Under the pieces are notes generated by a model. It saw only the letters and a list, made by a program, of their open reading frames with translations, did not search any database and was not told where the DNA came from. 59,949 nucleotides of DNA from Blastococcus mobilis (GTDB taxonomy: Bacteria; Actinomycetota; Actinomycetes; Mycobacteriales; Geodermatophilaceae), in contig NZ_FZNO01000027.1 of assembly GCF_900188025.1 (NCBI RefSeq), positions 1-59,949 on the forward strand. Direction: 5' to 3'. A program made the translations under genes and the position numbers. Below, piece by piece: positions 34,463 through 42,958 of this stretch. Position 1 is the stretch's first letter. Every line of letters begins with the position of its first letter.

Positions 34463-34960
34463 GTGAGAACCGCACCAGACATCGACGTCGTCCGCACCCT
34501 GCCGATCCGCCACGACGCCGAGGTCACGCAGGACTTCATCGACGTCAACGGGCACATGAACATCACGCAGTACCTGAGACTCGGCGCGGAGGCCGTCGAC
34601 CTCGCGCTGCGCGCCGCCGGCATGGACGACGACTACCGGGAGCGCCGGCACCTCAGCTGCTTCGCCGTCGAGCACCACCTCACCTACCGGGCGGAGATGC
34701 ACCTCGGGCAGGAGATCACCGCCCACCCGCAGCTGCTGGCACGCTCCGACCGGGCCGCTCACGCGATGGTCTACCTGGTCGACGCGACGAACGACCGGCT
34801 GGCGAACACCCTCGAGGTCGTCCTGGTGCACGTCGACATGCGCACCCGGCGCTCGGTGCCGTTCCCCGACGAGGTCGCCGAGAGCCTGGACGCGATGGTC
34901 CTGCGGGACGTCGCCGTCCTGGATCCGCCGCTGTGCGGGGTCATGGGCGTCCGCGGCTGA
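34463..34960 (+). CDS. Hotdog-fold acyl-CoA thioesterase
   Basis: 165 residues of the 4-hydroxybenzoyl-CoA thioesterase-like group. DFIDVNGHMNITQYL (24-38) carries the conserved Asp/His-Met-Asn pattern at the active site, and VEHHLTYRAEMHLGQEI forms the long hotdog strand region. It hydrolyses an acyl-CoA to free acid, for example to relieve trapped CoA. GTG at 34463 has GGGAG at proper spacing. It lies between a divergent SDR and a convergent MFS gene; export of the released acid by that transporter is a possible link. Confidence 0.85.
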   Translation: MRTAPDIDVVRTLPIRHDAEVTQDFIDVNGHMNITQYLRLGAEAVDLALRAAGMDDDYRERRHLSCFAVEHHLTYRAEMHLGQEITAHPQLLARSDRAAHAMVYLVDATNDRLANTLEVVLVHVDMRTRRSVPFPDEVAESLDAMVLRDVAVLDPPLCGVMGVRG

Positions 34961-34986
34961 GTCACCTGCGCACCGGCCGCTTCGGG

Positions 34987-36315
34987 TCAGGCGGCAGCGA
35001 GCCGCCCACGCGTCAGCACAGCCAGGGCCGCCGTCACCAGTGCCAGCAGGACCAGGGCGACGGCCCAACCGAGCTCGGCCCCCAGTCCGGCCACCGCGGC
35101 ACCGAGGCTCCCCCCGGCGAAGAAGACCAGGGTGGCCAGACCCAGCGAGACCCCGGCCAGGTCCACGGGCACGCCGTCGTGCACGACCGTGCTCATCGCC
35201 GGCTGACCCACCGAGTAGGCGGTGTACGCGAGCGCGACCGCCACCGCGTGCCCCCACGGCGAGATCCAGGTCGCGGCCAGGGAGGTGAGCACCGCCGCGG
35301 TCGCGCAGGCGGCGGCCACCGTGACCGACGGACCCGCTCCGCGCCGGTCGACCAGACGGGCGACACCCAGGGAGACCAGCACGCCGACGACCGCGCCCGG
35401 CAGCATGAGCAGACCGATCCGCACAGCACTCCAGCCGCGCGCGGTGAGGACGGCCGGGATCACGACGAGCAGGCCGAAGTAGGCGATGGTGGCTGCACTC
35501 GCCCCGATGGCGCCGGCCAGGACGTGGTGCCGGCGCAGCACCGCCCGGGGCAGGAAGCCCGTCGGCCGGAGCCGGACCTGGAGCAGCACCAGCGGGAGAC
35601 CGGCGATCACCATGGCCGTTCCCGCCAGCAGCGCACCGGGACCGAGCACCGGTGCCTGCACGAGGAGCACCACCCCGCCGGCGACCGCTGCCACGACGAC
35701 CGCTCCGGGGTGGTCCAGCCGCGCGCCGGAACCCTGCCGGGGGATCACCCGCCAGAGCAGGCCGAGGCCCAGCAGCCCGAACGCGGGGAACAGCATGGTG
35801 GACTGCCAGCCCACGGCATCGGTCAGCACGCCACCCAGCACGGGCCCGAGGGCGCTGATGCCCACGGACGTACCGACCAGGACTCCCATGGCCCGCACGC
35901 GGACGCCAGGTGGGTAGAGCACCTGCAGCGCCGCGATGGTGAGGGTCGGGGCCGCCGCGGCGCCGGCTCCCTGGAGGAGCCGGGCGACGACGAGCAAGCC
36001 GTACGTGGGCGCCAGTGCGGCCAGCACGCCCCCCACCGCGAGCAGCGCGACGCCGAAGCCGAGCGGCCCCCGGATGCCACGGCTGTCGCCGAGCCGGCCG
36101 TAGAGCGCCGTCCCGACGGCGACCATGAGCGTGTACGCCGCGAGCACCCACACGCCGCGGCCCGCGGCGACGTCGTAGTGCTCCACGACCGCCGGCACGG
36201 CCACTGCGGCCGCGGCGCTGCCCATGCCACTGGTGCCCATGAGCGTGCCGAGAAGTGCCCCTATCCCGATCGGGCCGAGGCGGTCGGCCGGCCCCCCGGA
36301 CCGTGTGCGCAACAC
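34987..36315 (-). CDS. MFS transporter, DHA2/14-helix drug-exporter type
   Basis: 442 residues and strongly hydrophobic. The N-terminal helix pair is followed by a GRLGDSRGIRGP loop (motif A: G-x-L-x-D-x-x-G), and GPVLGGVLTDAVGWQ is motif C, seen in proton-driven antiporters. About 12-14 helices fit the length. It probably exports a small organic molecule. The GTG at 36315 is the likely start, though a TTG follows at once and no strong ribosome binding site is visible, so the exact start is uncertain. Neighbours are a convergent thioesterase and the flavoprotein operon upstream. Confidence 0.88.
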   Translation of the reverse strand: MLRTRSGGPADRLGPIGIGALLGTLMGTSGMGSAAAAVAVPAVVEHYDVAAGRGVWVLAAYTLMVAVGTALYGRLGDSRGIRGPLGFGVALLAVGGVLAALAPTYGLLVVARLLQGAGAAAAPTLTIAALQVLYPPGVRVRAMGVLVGTSVGISALGPVLGGVLTDAVGWQSTMLFPAFGLLGLGLLWRVIPRQGSGARLDHPGAVVVAAVAGGVVLLVQAPVLGPGALLAGTAMVIAGLPLVLLQVRLRPTGFLPRAVLRRHHVLAGAIGASAATIAYFGLLVVIPAVLTARGWSAVRIGLLMLPGAVVGVLVSLGVARLVDRRGAGPSVTVAAACATAAVLTSLAATWISPWGHAVAVALAYTAYSVGQPAMSTVVHDGVPVDLAGVSLGLATLVFFAGGSLGAAVAGLGAELGWAVALVLLALVTAALAVLTRGRLAAA

Positions 36316-36473
36316 GGCCTCGAGTCACTCCGACCTGGTGGAGGAGGAAGCGCGACGCCGCCCCTGGGCCTCGTCCCCGCGAGTGTGCACGGCTGCACCC
36401 GGGGCCGGGCGGACCGAGCCCGTCACGGGCTGGAGCGATCGCTGCGTCCGGACCATGCCCGCTTGGTCCCTGC

Positions 36474-37448
36474 TCAGCCGGCGATGCCGAGCCGGTCGTG
36501 GATGAGCGTCTCGGCGTCGGCCACGATGCGGGACACGACCGCCTCGCAGCTCGCGACGTCGTCGATGAGGCCCTGGGCCTGACTGGCCCACCACAGACCG
36601 TCCTCCATGTCGCCGCCGGCCAGGACCCGCTCGCGACCTCGGACGCCGCTGGCGAGGTGGGCGACGTCGTCGAAGGTCGCGCCGGGGCGCCGCGAGAGCT
36701 CGATGATCTCCTCCGACACCGAGTTGCGGACCACCCGACCGGTGTTGCCGAACTCCCGGAAGACCAGGACGGTGTCGCGCTCGGTGTTGCGGACGATCTG
36801 CTGCTTGACGTTGTCGTGGACCGGCGCCTCGTCGGTCGCCATGAACCGGGTGCCCATGTTGACGCCCACTGCTCCGAGCGCGAGCGCGGCCACCAGCCCG
36901 GCGCCGGTCGCGATACCGCCCGAGGCGATGACCGGGATGTCGAGCGCCTTCACCGCGGCCGGGATGAGCACGAGCCCGGGGACGTCGTCCTCCCCCGGGT
37001 GGCCGGCGCACTCGAAGCCGTCGATGCTGATCATGTCCACGCCGAGCGCCTGGGCCTTCAAGGCGTGCCGCACCGACACCGCCTTGTGCACCACCTTGAC
37101 CCCGGCGGACTTGAAGTGCTCCATGTGCGGGCCCGGGTTGGCCCCGGCCGTCTCCACCACCGTGATGCCCGACTCGATGATCGCCTGCCGGTACTCCTCG
37201 TAGGGCACCGGCTTGATGGTCGGCAGGATCGTCAGGTTGACGCCGAACGGCTTGTCGGTCAGGTCGCGGGTGCGGCCGATCTCCTTGACCAGGTCCTCGG
37301 GGGTCGGCTGGGTCAGCGCAGTGAGGAAGCCGAGCGCTCCGGCGTTCGCCACGGCGCCGATCAGCTGGGCCGTGCCGACGGCTGTCATGCCGCCGCAGGA
37401 GATGGGGTGCTCGACGCCGAACATCTCGGTGAACGTGGTGCGGATCAT
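36474..37448 (-). CDS. Nitronate monooxygenase-like flavoprotein
   Basis: 324 residues with the TIM-barrel FMN fold of the 2-nitropropane dioxygenase family. CGGMTAVG near the N-terminus, DGFECAGHPGE with catalytic-type His150, IASGGIATGAGLVAAL and GVNMGTRF(MA)T for the FMN phosphate are all present. Known members oxidise alkyl nitronates, but many in actinobacterial lipid operons have unknown roles. AGGAGGACCC precedes the ATG at 37448. CGAGCGCTCG, a palindrome like other sites in this window, lies upstream at 37587. Confidence 0.9.
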   Translation of the reverse strand: MIRTTFTEMFGVEHPISCGGMTAVGTAQLIGAVANAGALGFLTALTQPTPEDLVKEIGRTRDLTDKPFGVNLTILPTIKPVPYEEYRQAIIESGITVVETAGANPGPHMEHFKSAGVKVVHKAVSVRHALKAQALGVDMISIDGFECAGHPGEDDVPGLVLIPAAVKALDIPVIASGGIATGAGLVAALALGAVGVNMGTRFMATDEAPVHDNVKQQIVRNTERDTVLVFREFGNTGRVVRNSVSEEIIELSRRPGATFDDVAHLASGVRGRERVLAGGDMEDGLWWASQAQGLIDDVASCEAVVSRIVADAETLIHDRLGIAG

Positions 37449-37586
37449 GGGTCCTCCTGGTCGCGTGCTGGCAGGCATCGGCCGGCGCAGGTGACCAGCG
37501 CGACGGCGTCGCCCTCGCCACCGCCGCGACGTCCACGGCGGCAGGAGGAGCGCAGAGGCGCACCATGAACCGCCTGACGAACTGAA

Positions 37587-37596
37587 CGAGCGCTCG
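37587..37596. promoter_or_regulatory. Palindrome upstream of the flavoprotein gene
   Basis: CGAGCGCTCG, a perfect 10-bp repeat inside GAACGAGCGCTCGGTT, lies between the end of the TetR gene and the start of the flavoprotein gene. It is a looser relative of GAACGATCGTTC found at 38380 and 44127. Confidence 0.4.
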
Positions 37597-37661
37597 GTTA
37601 CCCTTCGAACCATGCATCTTTGCGAGCACGCTGTCAAGGGCGCGCGGCACGACCGGGGAAC

Positions 37662-38288
37662 TCAGGCGGGAGTGGTGCCGACCGCGGGACCGCGAACGGT
37701 GGCGAGCGCAAGCTCGGCGTACCGGTCGGACATCTCCTCTGGCTTGGTGCCGCCCCCTAGGCGGTACCACGACGCCACGGAACGGCCCATGTTGATCACG
37801 GCCCGGGCGGCCTCCCGGGGGTAGGGCGTCGCGAACTCGCCCATCTCGACCCCGCGCTCGACGATGTCGCGGAAGAGGCTCTCCTGCTCGTCGCGGAGCG
37901 CGACGACCAGCCTCCGTCCCGCCGACTCCAGGCTGCGGAGCTCGGAAGCGCCGATCAGCGCCTCCGCCTGCCGAGTGGTGTGGAACTCGATCCACGCCCG
38001 GACGACGGCCTGCAACTGGTCGGCAGGGGACGACCCGGCGGTCATGAGCGCCTGGCGGGTTGAGCCGATCACGTCGCTCAGCGTCTTGGCCATGATCTCG
38101 GCCAGGATCTCCTGCTTCGACGGGTAGTGGTGGTAGATCGACGCCACCGTGACCTCGGCGTCCCGGGCGATGTCACGCATGGACGTGCCGTGGTACCCGC
38201 GCTCGGTGAAGTTCGCTATCGCGGCGCGGAGGACGACTTCCTTGCCGCCTCGGATGCGCGGCTTGCCGGCCGCGGTCATGCCCTCCAT
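37662..38288 (-). CDS. TetR-family transcriptional regulator
   Basis: 208 residues from the ATG at 38288, chosen because AGGAG lies nine bases upstream; a GTG at 38327 would add 13 residues. The helix-turn-helix region has ERGYHGTSMRDIARDAEVTVASIYHHYPSKQEIL. The C-terminal part (TRQAEALIGASELRSLE) resembles actinobacterial regulators of lipid and acyl-CoA genes. The palindrome GAACGATCGTTC stands 92 bases upstream, between this gene and the divergent flavoprotein at 38407, and recurs before the TRAP/ligase genes, so a shared regulon is likely. Confidence 0.92.
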   Translation of the reverse strand: MEGMTAAGKPRIRGGKEVVLRAAIANFTERGYHGTSMRDIARDAEVTVASIYHHYPSKQEILAEIMAKTLSDVIGSTRQALMTAGSSPADQLQAVVRAWIEFHTTRQAEALIGASELRSLESAGRRLVVALRDEQESLFRDIVERGVEMGEFATPYPREAARAVINMGRSVASWYRLGGGTKPEEMSDRYAELALATVRGPAVGTTPA

Positions 38289-38379
38289 GCCTTCGCTCCT
38301 CGCCTCGTCACGCGCAGTCGCAGGCACGGTACGCGCTCCGGGGCGCCTTGACCCAGCACAAGGGTCATCCTAAGGTGTC

Positions 38380-38391
38380 GAACGATCGTTC
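38380..38391. promoter_or_regulatory. GAACGATCGTTC palindrome, putative TetR operator
   Basis: A perfect 12-bp inverted repeat between the divergent TetR (38288, minus) and flavoprotein (38407, plus) genes. The identical 12 bases recur at 44127-44138 in the next divergent promoter region of the TRAP transporter. Confidence 0.65.
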
Positions 38392-38406
38392 AGTTTGGAG
38401 ATCGAA

Positions 38407-39345
38407 ATGGCCGCCGCGCCTCGCCTGCCCGCAGCCGTCGCCGAGCGGCTGCGCATCCCGGCCATCGCCGCCCCAATGCTGGCTGTGAGCGGCCCGGAGC
38501 TCGTCGCCGCCGCCTGCCGCAGCGGCGTGGTCGGGGCGTTCCCGACGGTGAACGCCCGTTCGACCGGCGAGCTCGACGATTGGCTCTCGGGCCTCGCGAC
38601 GCAGCGCGGCAACCAGGCGTGGGCCCCGTGGTGCCCCAACCTGATCATCCGCCAGCCGCGCCTGGCCGACGACCTCGAGACGCTCGTACGTCACCGCGTC
38701 GAGATGGTGATCACCAGCGTGGGCCCCCCCGCCGAGGTGGTCCCGGCCCTGCACGACGCGGGCGCCCTGGTGCTCGCCGACGTGGCGACGATGCGCCATG
38801 CGCAGCGGGCGGTCGAGGCCGGGGTGGACGGGCTCGTGTTGCTGACCGCGGGCGCCGGTGGTCAGACGGGGTGGCTGAACCCCTTCTCGTTCGTGCGCGA
38901 GGTGCGCCGCTGGTACGACGGCCTCGTCATCCTGGCCGGCGGCATCGGCGACGGGGTGGCGTTGCGCGCCGCCCGCACGCTGGGAGCCGACCTGGGGTAC
39001 CTCGGCACCCGCTTCATCGCCACAGAGGAGAGCCGCGCCGCGCCGGCCTACAAGCAGATGCTGGTCGACAGCGGCATGGACGACGTCGTCCTCACCAAAG
39101 CGTTCACCGGCCTGGCCACGAGCATGCTGCGCCCCTCGATCGAGGCGGCCGGTCTGGACCCCGAGCGCCTCGACGAGCAGGTGAGGCCCGAGACGGCGGC
39201 GGCCATGTTCGGCTCGGGGGCGGAGGGCCCCCGCCGGTGGACGCACATCTGGAGCGCCGGCCACTCGGTCTCCGCCGTGGCGTCCGTGCCGAGCGTCGCG
39301 ACGCTGACGGACGAGCTCACCGCGGAGTACCACGCGACGGAGTAA
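38407..39345 (+). CDS. Nitronate monooxygenase-like flavoprotein with altered active site
   Basis: 312 residues with the same FMN barrel: IAAPMLAVSGPELVAA, VLLTAGAGGQTGW, LAGGIGDGVALRAA, LGYLGTRFIATEES. Where related enzymes have a catalytic His in a GGHTG-type motif, this one has Gln153 (GAGGQTGW), so the chemistry may differ. The ATG at 38407 has GGAG eight bases upstream; a TTG at 38395 is the longer alternative. It is divergent from its likely TetR regulator and converges on the acyl-CoA synthetase gene at 39369. Confidence 0.88.
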   Translation: MAAAPRLPAAVAERLRIPAIAAPMLAVSGPELVAAACRSGVVGAFPTVNARSTGELDDWLSGLATQRGNQAWAPWCPNLIIRQPRLADDLETLVRHRVEMVITSVGPPAEVVPALHDAGALVLADVATMRHAQRAVEAGVDGLVLLTAGAGGQTGWLNPFSFVREVRRWYDGLVILAGGIGDGVALRAARTLGADLGYLGTRFIATEESRAAPAYKQMLVDSGMDDVVLTKAFTGLATSMLRPSIEAAGLDPERLDEQVRPETAAAMFGSGAEGPRRWTHIWSAGHSVSAVASVPSVATLTDELTAEYHATE

Positions 39346-39356
39346 GGAACGGCCGC

Positions 39357-39381
39357 GCGGGCCCGGCGTCACCGGGCCCGC
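39357..39381. terminator. Bidirectional terminator hairpin
   Basis: GCGGGCCCGG (39357-39366) pairs with CCGGGCCCGC (39372-39381) around a 5-base loop, between two convergent genes. It overlaps the last codons of the acyl-CoA synthetase gene. Confidence 0.7.
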
Positions 39382-40928
39382 AGCGCCTTCTTGTCGATCT
39401 TGCCGACGACGGTCAACGGCAGCTCGCTGAGCACACGGACCTCCTTGGGCGCCTGCACCGGCCCCTTGAGCTCCCTGACCCGCGCGATGAGCTCCGCCTC
39501 GTCGACCGTGGCCCCCGGCTTGAGGACCACGGCGGCCGTGACCGCCTCGCCCCACTTCTCGTCGGGGACACCGTAGACCGCCGCACTGGCCACGTCGGGG
39601 TGCGCGGTGAGCGCGTCCTCGACCTCGCGGGGGAAGACGTTGAAGCCACCCGTGACGATCATGTCCTTCTTGCGGTCGACGATCGTCAGATAACCGCGCC
39701 CGTCGAGGGTGCCAATGTCGCCGGTGTGCAACCAGCCGCCGGCCAGCGCCTCCTCGGTGAGCTCCGGCAGGTCGTGGTACCCCTCCATCGCCGCCTGTCC
39801 GCGAACGCAGATCTCCCCCGCCTCCCCGGTCGGCACCGGTGCCCCGTCCGGCCGGAGCAGCGTCACCGACGTGCCGTGAACGGGGAATCCGCACGAGACG
39901 AGCAGGCCCGTGTCCTCCAGGCGACCACGGCGGTGGTCCTCCCGCGACAGGTAGCTGATCGGATAGCACTCGCTCTGGCCGTACAGCTGGGCGAAGACGT
40001 CCCCCAGTCGCTCCTGCCCCTCCGCCAGCCGGGTCGGCGACATGGCGGAGGCACCGTAGAGCACGAGCTCCAGGGACGACATGTCCGTGCGGTCCAGCTC
40101 CGGGTCGTCGAGCAGGACGTAGATCATCGTCGGCACGAACAGCGCCATCGTGATCCGGTGCTCCTCGATCGCCCGCAAGGCGCCGGTGGGCGTGAAGCCG
40201 TCGAGCAGGTGCACGCTGCCACCGCGGTGCAGGACCGGCAGGATCTTGGTGCCCGCCACGTGCGTGATCGGTCCGGCCGCCAGGTAGCGGGGCTCGGCGG
40301 GCAGCTCGAAGTCGGTGAGGACCGAGCGGGAGTGCCCGAGCACCGAGGAGTGCCGGTAGCGCACGCCCTTCGGTTTGCCGGTGGTGCCGCCGGTGTAGTT
40401 GAGCCACACCAGGTCGCCGGCGTCCGCCACGTCCACCGCCGTGCTTGCGCCCACCTGCTCCCGGGCGGCGTGCAGGTCGCGGCCCGTCTCCGCGGGACCG
40501 AAGGTGAAGAGGTGCTGCAGGCCGGCGTGCTCGGTGAGGTCGCAGCCGCGCTGAGCGAACTTCGCCGGATCGACGAACAGCGCCTGGACGCCGGCGTCGC
40601 CCAGTTGGTACAGGTGGTCGGCAAGGGATCCCAGCGGGTGCAGGTACGTGACGATGAGGCCGCTGCACCAGGCGGCGGTGGCGGTGAGCCACGAGTCGAC
40701 CCGGTTGCCCGAGAGGATCCCGATTCGGCTGCCCGGTCCCAGGCCGGCGGTCGCGAACACCGTCTGCGTGCGACCGATCGCGTCGAGCGCCTGGCCGTAG
40801 CTCAGCGAGCCCCGGACGGCGTCCGGGCCCTCACCCCAGGTGAAGGCGGTGCGGTCCTGGGGATAGCGACGCAGTGCGCGCAGGATGACTCCCCCAACCG
40901 TGGACTCACCCTGGTGAGTCGCGGCCAT
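39369..40928 (-). CDS. Acyl-CoA synthetase (AMP-forming)
   Basis: 519 residues. YTGGTTGKPKG (178-188) is the nucleotide-binding motif, LYGQSECYP the adenine motif, GWLHTGDIGTLDGRGYLTIVDRKKD the hinge, and Lys510 (VVGKIDKK) the catalytic lysine. It makes a CoA thioester from an organic acid, plausibly one taken up by the TRAP transporter whose genes lie just upstream on the same strand (63 bases). GGAAGGAG precedes the ATG at 40928; an upstream in-frame GTG/ATG (40955) lacks support. Confidence 0.92.
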   Translation of the reverse strand: MAATHQGESTVGGVILRALRRYPQDRTAFTWGEGPDAVRGSLSYGQALDAIGRTQTVFATAGLGPGSRIGILSGNRVDSWLTATAAWCSGLIVTYLHPLGSLADHLYQLGDAGVQALFVDPAKFAQRGCDLTEHAGLQHLFTFGPAETGRDLHAAREQVGASTAVDVADAGDLVWLNYTGGTTGKPKGVRYRHSSVLGHSRSVLTDFELPAEPRYLAAGPITHVAGTKILPVLHRGGSVHLLDGFTPTGALRAIEEHRITMALFVPTMIYVLLDDPELDRTDMSSLELVLYGASAMSPTRLAEGQERLGDVFAQLYGQSECYPISYLSREDHRRGRLEDTGLLVSCGFPVHGTSVTLLRPDGAPVPTGEAGEICVRGQAAMEGYHDLPELTEEALAGGWLHTGDIGTLDGRGYLTIVDRKKDMIVTGGFNVFPREVEDALTAHPDVASAAVYGVPDEKWGEAVTAAVVLKPGATVDEAELIARVRELKGPVQAPKEVRVLSELPLTVVGKIDKKALRAR

Positions 40929-40991
40929 GGCTGGCTCCTTCCTCGAGGTGGGCACCCGCCCGCCCTCAGACGGCCGGCTGCGGGCAGTGGG

Positions 40992-42359
40992 CTACTCGGC
41001 GAGCAGGCCGGGCAGCCAGAGGGCGATGTCGGGGACCACGAAGACCGCGGCTACCACGGCCAAGGAGACGAAGACGAAGGGCGTGACCCCGCGGAAGACG
41101 CTCTCGAGGCGAAGACCAGAGGTCATCGAGACCACGAACGTGTTCATGCCCACCGGTGGGGTGACGAGGCCGATCTCGAGCATCATCACGAACAGCACGC
41201 CGAACCAGACACCGTCGTAGCCGAGCTCGGTGATGACCGGGTGGACCAGCGGGACGACGATCACGAGGATCGACAGGGTCTCCAGGAACATGCCCAGCGG
41301 CACCATGACCGCGAGGATCCCCACGACGATGACCCAGCCCGGGACGTCGAACCCTACGACCCACTGGGTGAGCTGCATCGGGATCCGGGCCATCACCAGG
41401 AAGGTCGACAGGACTCCGGCGCCCACCACCAGGGCGAAGGCCATGGAGGTGACCGACGCCGCCTCGAGCACCGCCCCGCGGGCTCGCGAGAACATCGGCC
41501 GGAGGCCGCTGCGGAGGTTCTCGGAGACGAGCATCACCAGGGCGATGAGCGCTCCGATGGCCGCCGACTCGATCACGGTGAAGAGGCCGGTGAGCATCCC
41601 GAGCAGGATCGCGGCGAAGATGGCGGCGATCCACGCGGTGGCGCGGAAGCGCTGGAAATTCGTTACCTCGGCCTGCTCCTCGTCCGCGGCCGACGGCGCC
41701 TTGCCTCCCGCTGCGGCGAGCGCCTGCGCCAGCGGGACCTGCCCGGGCACGACGTTCTGGCGGGCGCGCGCCGCGATGAAGGCGGCGTACGCCAGCGCGG
41801 CCACGATGCCGGGCACCACGCCGGCCATCAGGAGGTCGGCGATCGACTCGCGGGCGATGACGCCGTAGAGGACCAGGGCGACGCTCGGCGGGATGAGGAT
41901 GCCGAGCGTCCCGGCGACGGCCACGATGCCGCCGGCGAAGGGTGCCTTGTAGCCGTGGCGCATCATCTCGTGCGCCGAAATCTTGCCGATGCTGGCCGCG
42001 GTGGCCACCGACGAGCCGGAGACCGCGGCGAAGCCCGCACAGGCGCCCACAGTGGCGATGCCCAGTCCGCCAGGCAGCCGACGGAGCGCGACGGTTGCGG
42101 CGCTGTAGACACGCTCGGCCAGCCGGCCGTGCAACGCGAACATCCCGAGCAGGATGTACATCGGGATGATCGCGAGGCTGTACTTGTGGGTCTCGTTGAA
42201 CGGCACGGAGCCGAGCACCGAGGTGGCCAGTTCGGCGTCGCGGAGCAGCGCGATGCCGACGCCACCCGACGCGGCCAGGGCGAAGGAGACGGGGGTCTCC
42301 GCTGCCAGCAGGAAGAAGAAGAGCCCGAAGACGATCAGGGTGATCAGGTCGACGCTCAC
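40992..42359 (-). CDS. dctM: TRAP transporter large permease
   Basis: 455 residues, the usual DctM size, with about 12-13 membrane helices. AAVSGSSVATAASIGKIS, GTLGILIPPSVALVLYGVIA and EIGLVTPPVGMN(TF)V are characteristic DctM motifs. A polar loop around residues 225-240 (AAGGKAPSAADEEQAEV) is an insertion between helices. It carries organic acids inward using an ion gradient. The GTG at 42359 overlaps the dctQ stop (GTGA), which fixes the start. Confidence 0.93.
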   Translation of the reverse strand: MSVDLITLIVFGLFFFLLAAETPVSFALAASGGVGIALLRDAELATSVLGSVPFNETHKYSLAIIPMYILLGMFALHGRLAERVYSAATVALRRLPGGLGIATVGACAGFAAVSGSSVATAASIGKISAHEMMRHGYKAPFAGGIVAVAGTLGILIPPSVALVLYGVIARESIADLLMAGVVPGIVAALAYAAFIAARARQNVVPGQVPLAQALAAAGGKAPSAADEEQAEVTNFQRFRATAWIAAIFAAILLGMLTGLFTVIESAAIGALIALVMLVSENLRSGLRPMFSRARGAVLEAASVTSMAFALVVGAGVLSTFLVMARIPMQLTQWVVGFDVPGWVIVVGILAVMVPLGMFLETLSILVIVVPLVHPVITELGYDGVWFGVLFVMMLEIGLVTPPVGMNTFVVSMTSGLRLESVFRGVTPFVFVSLAVVAAVFVVPDIALWLPGLLAE

Positions 42360-42883
42360 AGGTGCGCCTCCGCCGGCCGCTCCATCCGGCCCTCCACCGC
42401 GGGCCGGGAGGTCCACCGGCGCCACAGGCCGAGGAGGCACTCGAGGGTCAGGAAGCTGAACCCGACGGCGATGATCAGCTTGGTGGGCCAGACCGGGAAA
42501 TCGACGATGCCCTGGGTGAACTCGCCGCGCTCCATCGAGACCATCGCCTGCTCCCACGTGGCCTTGGCGAAGACGGCCACCACGACGGTCGAGACGACGC
42601 CGCCGACCAGCCGGACCACCCGCGCGACGGCGTGCGGCATCCGCGAGGTCCCGAGCGTCACCCGCACGTTGGTCTCGGTGCGCTCGGCGTACGCGAAGCC
42701 GAGGAACACCACGATCACCAGGAGCATGGCGGCCAACTCGTAGGCACCCGCCAGCGAGCCGTTCCCGACGAGCCTGTTGCCCACGTCGGCGATCATCGTG
42801 AACATCATGGCCAGCGTGCAGACCGCGGCGAGCACGGCGAGCAGCGCCGAGACCTTCCCAACCAGGTCGTCCAACTTCTTCAT
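42356..42883 (-). CDS. dctQ: TRAP transporter small permease
   Basis: 175 residues with four predicted membrane helices and the DctQ features AVCTLAMMFTMIADVGNRL, YELAAMLLVIVVFLGFAYA and FPVWPTKLIIAVGFSFL. GGAGGACCGC precedes the ATG at 42883. The stop overlaps dctM. A strong hairpin separates it from dctP upstream. Confidence 0.92.
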   Translation of the reverse strand: MKKLDDLVGKVSALLAVLAAVCTLAMMFTMIADVGNRLVGNGSLAGAYELAAMLLVIVVFLGFAYAERTETNVRVTLGTSRMPHAVARVVRLVGGVVSTVVVAVFAKATWEQAMVSMERGEFTQGIVDFPVWPTKLIIAVGFSFLTLECLLGLWRRWTSRPAVEGRMERPAEAHL

Positions 42884-42900
42884 GCGGTCCTCCGGGACAC

Positions 42901-42936
42901 GTGACGTGGGGCCGGGCAGGGCCGGCCCCACGTCAC
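42901..42936 (-). terminator. Hairpin between dctP and dctQ, likely partial terminator
   Basis: A perfect 15-bp stem (42901-42915 with 42922-42936) and a 6-base loop in the 75-base gap between dctP and dctQ on the transcribed minus strand. It probably lowers read-through into the permease genes or protects the 3' end of dctP mRNA, giving more binding protein than permease. Confidence 0.7.
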
Positions 42937-42958
42937 GGTGGTCGGTCGTGTCAGTGGG

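Noticed and set aside
34274-36328. A long minus-strand frame covering the MFS and thioesterase region.
   Set aside because: The real MFS gene (34987-36315) is in a different frame with membrane helices; this frame is Arg/Gly-rich and overlaps a gene on the opposite strand.
36417-36431. A 6-bp hairpin (AGCCCG/CGGGCT) after the flavoprotein gene.
   Set aside because: The stem is short and such matches are frequent at this GC content.
38580-42743. A very long plus-strand open frame of nearly 1,400 codons.
   Set aside because: It runs antisense through the ligase and TRAP genes and is a GC-bias shadow, rich in Arg, His, Asp and Gly without domains.
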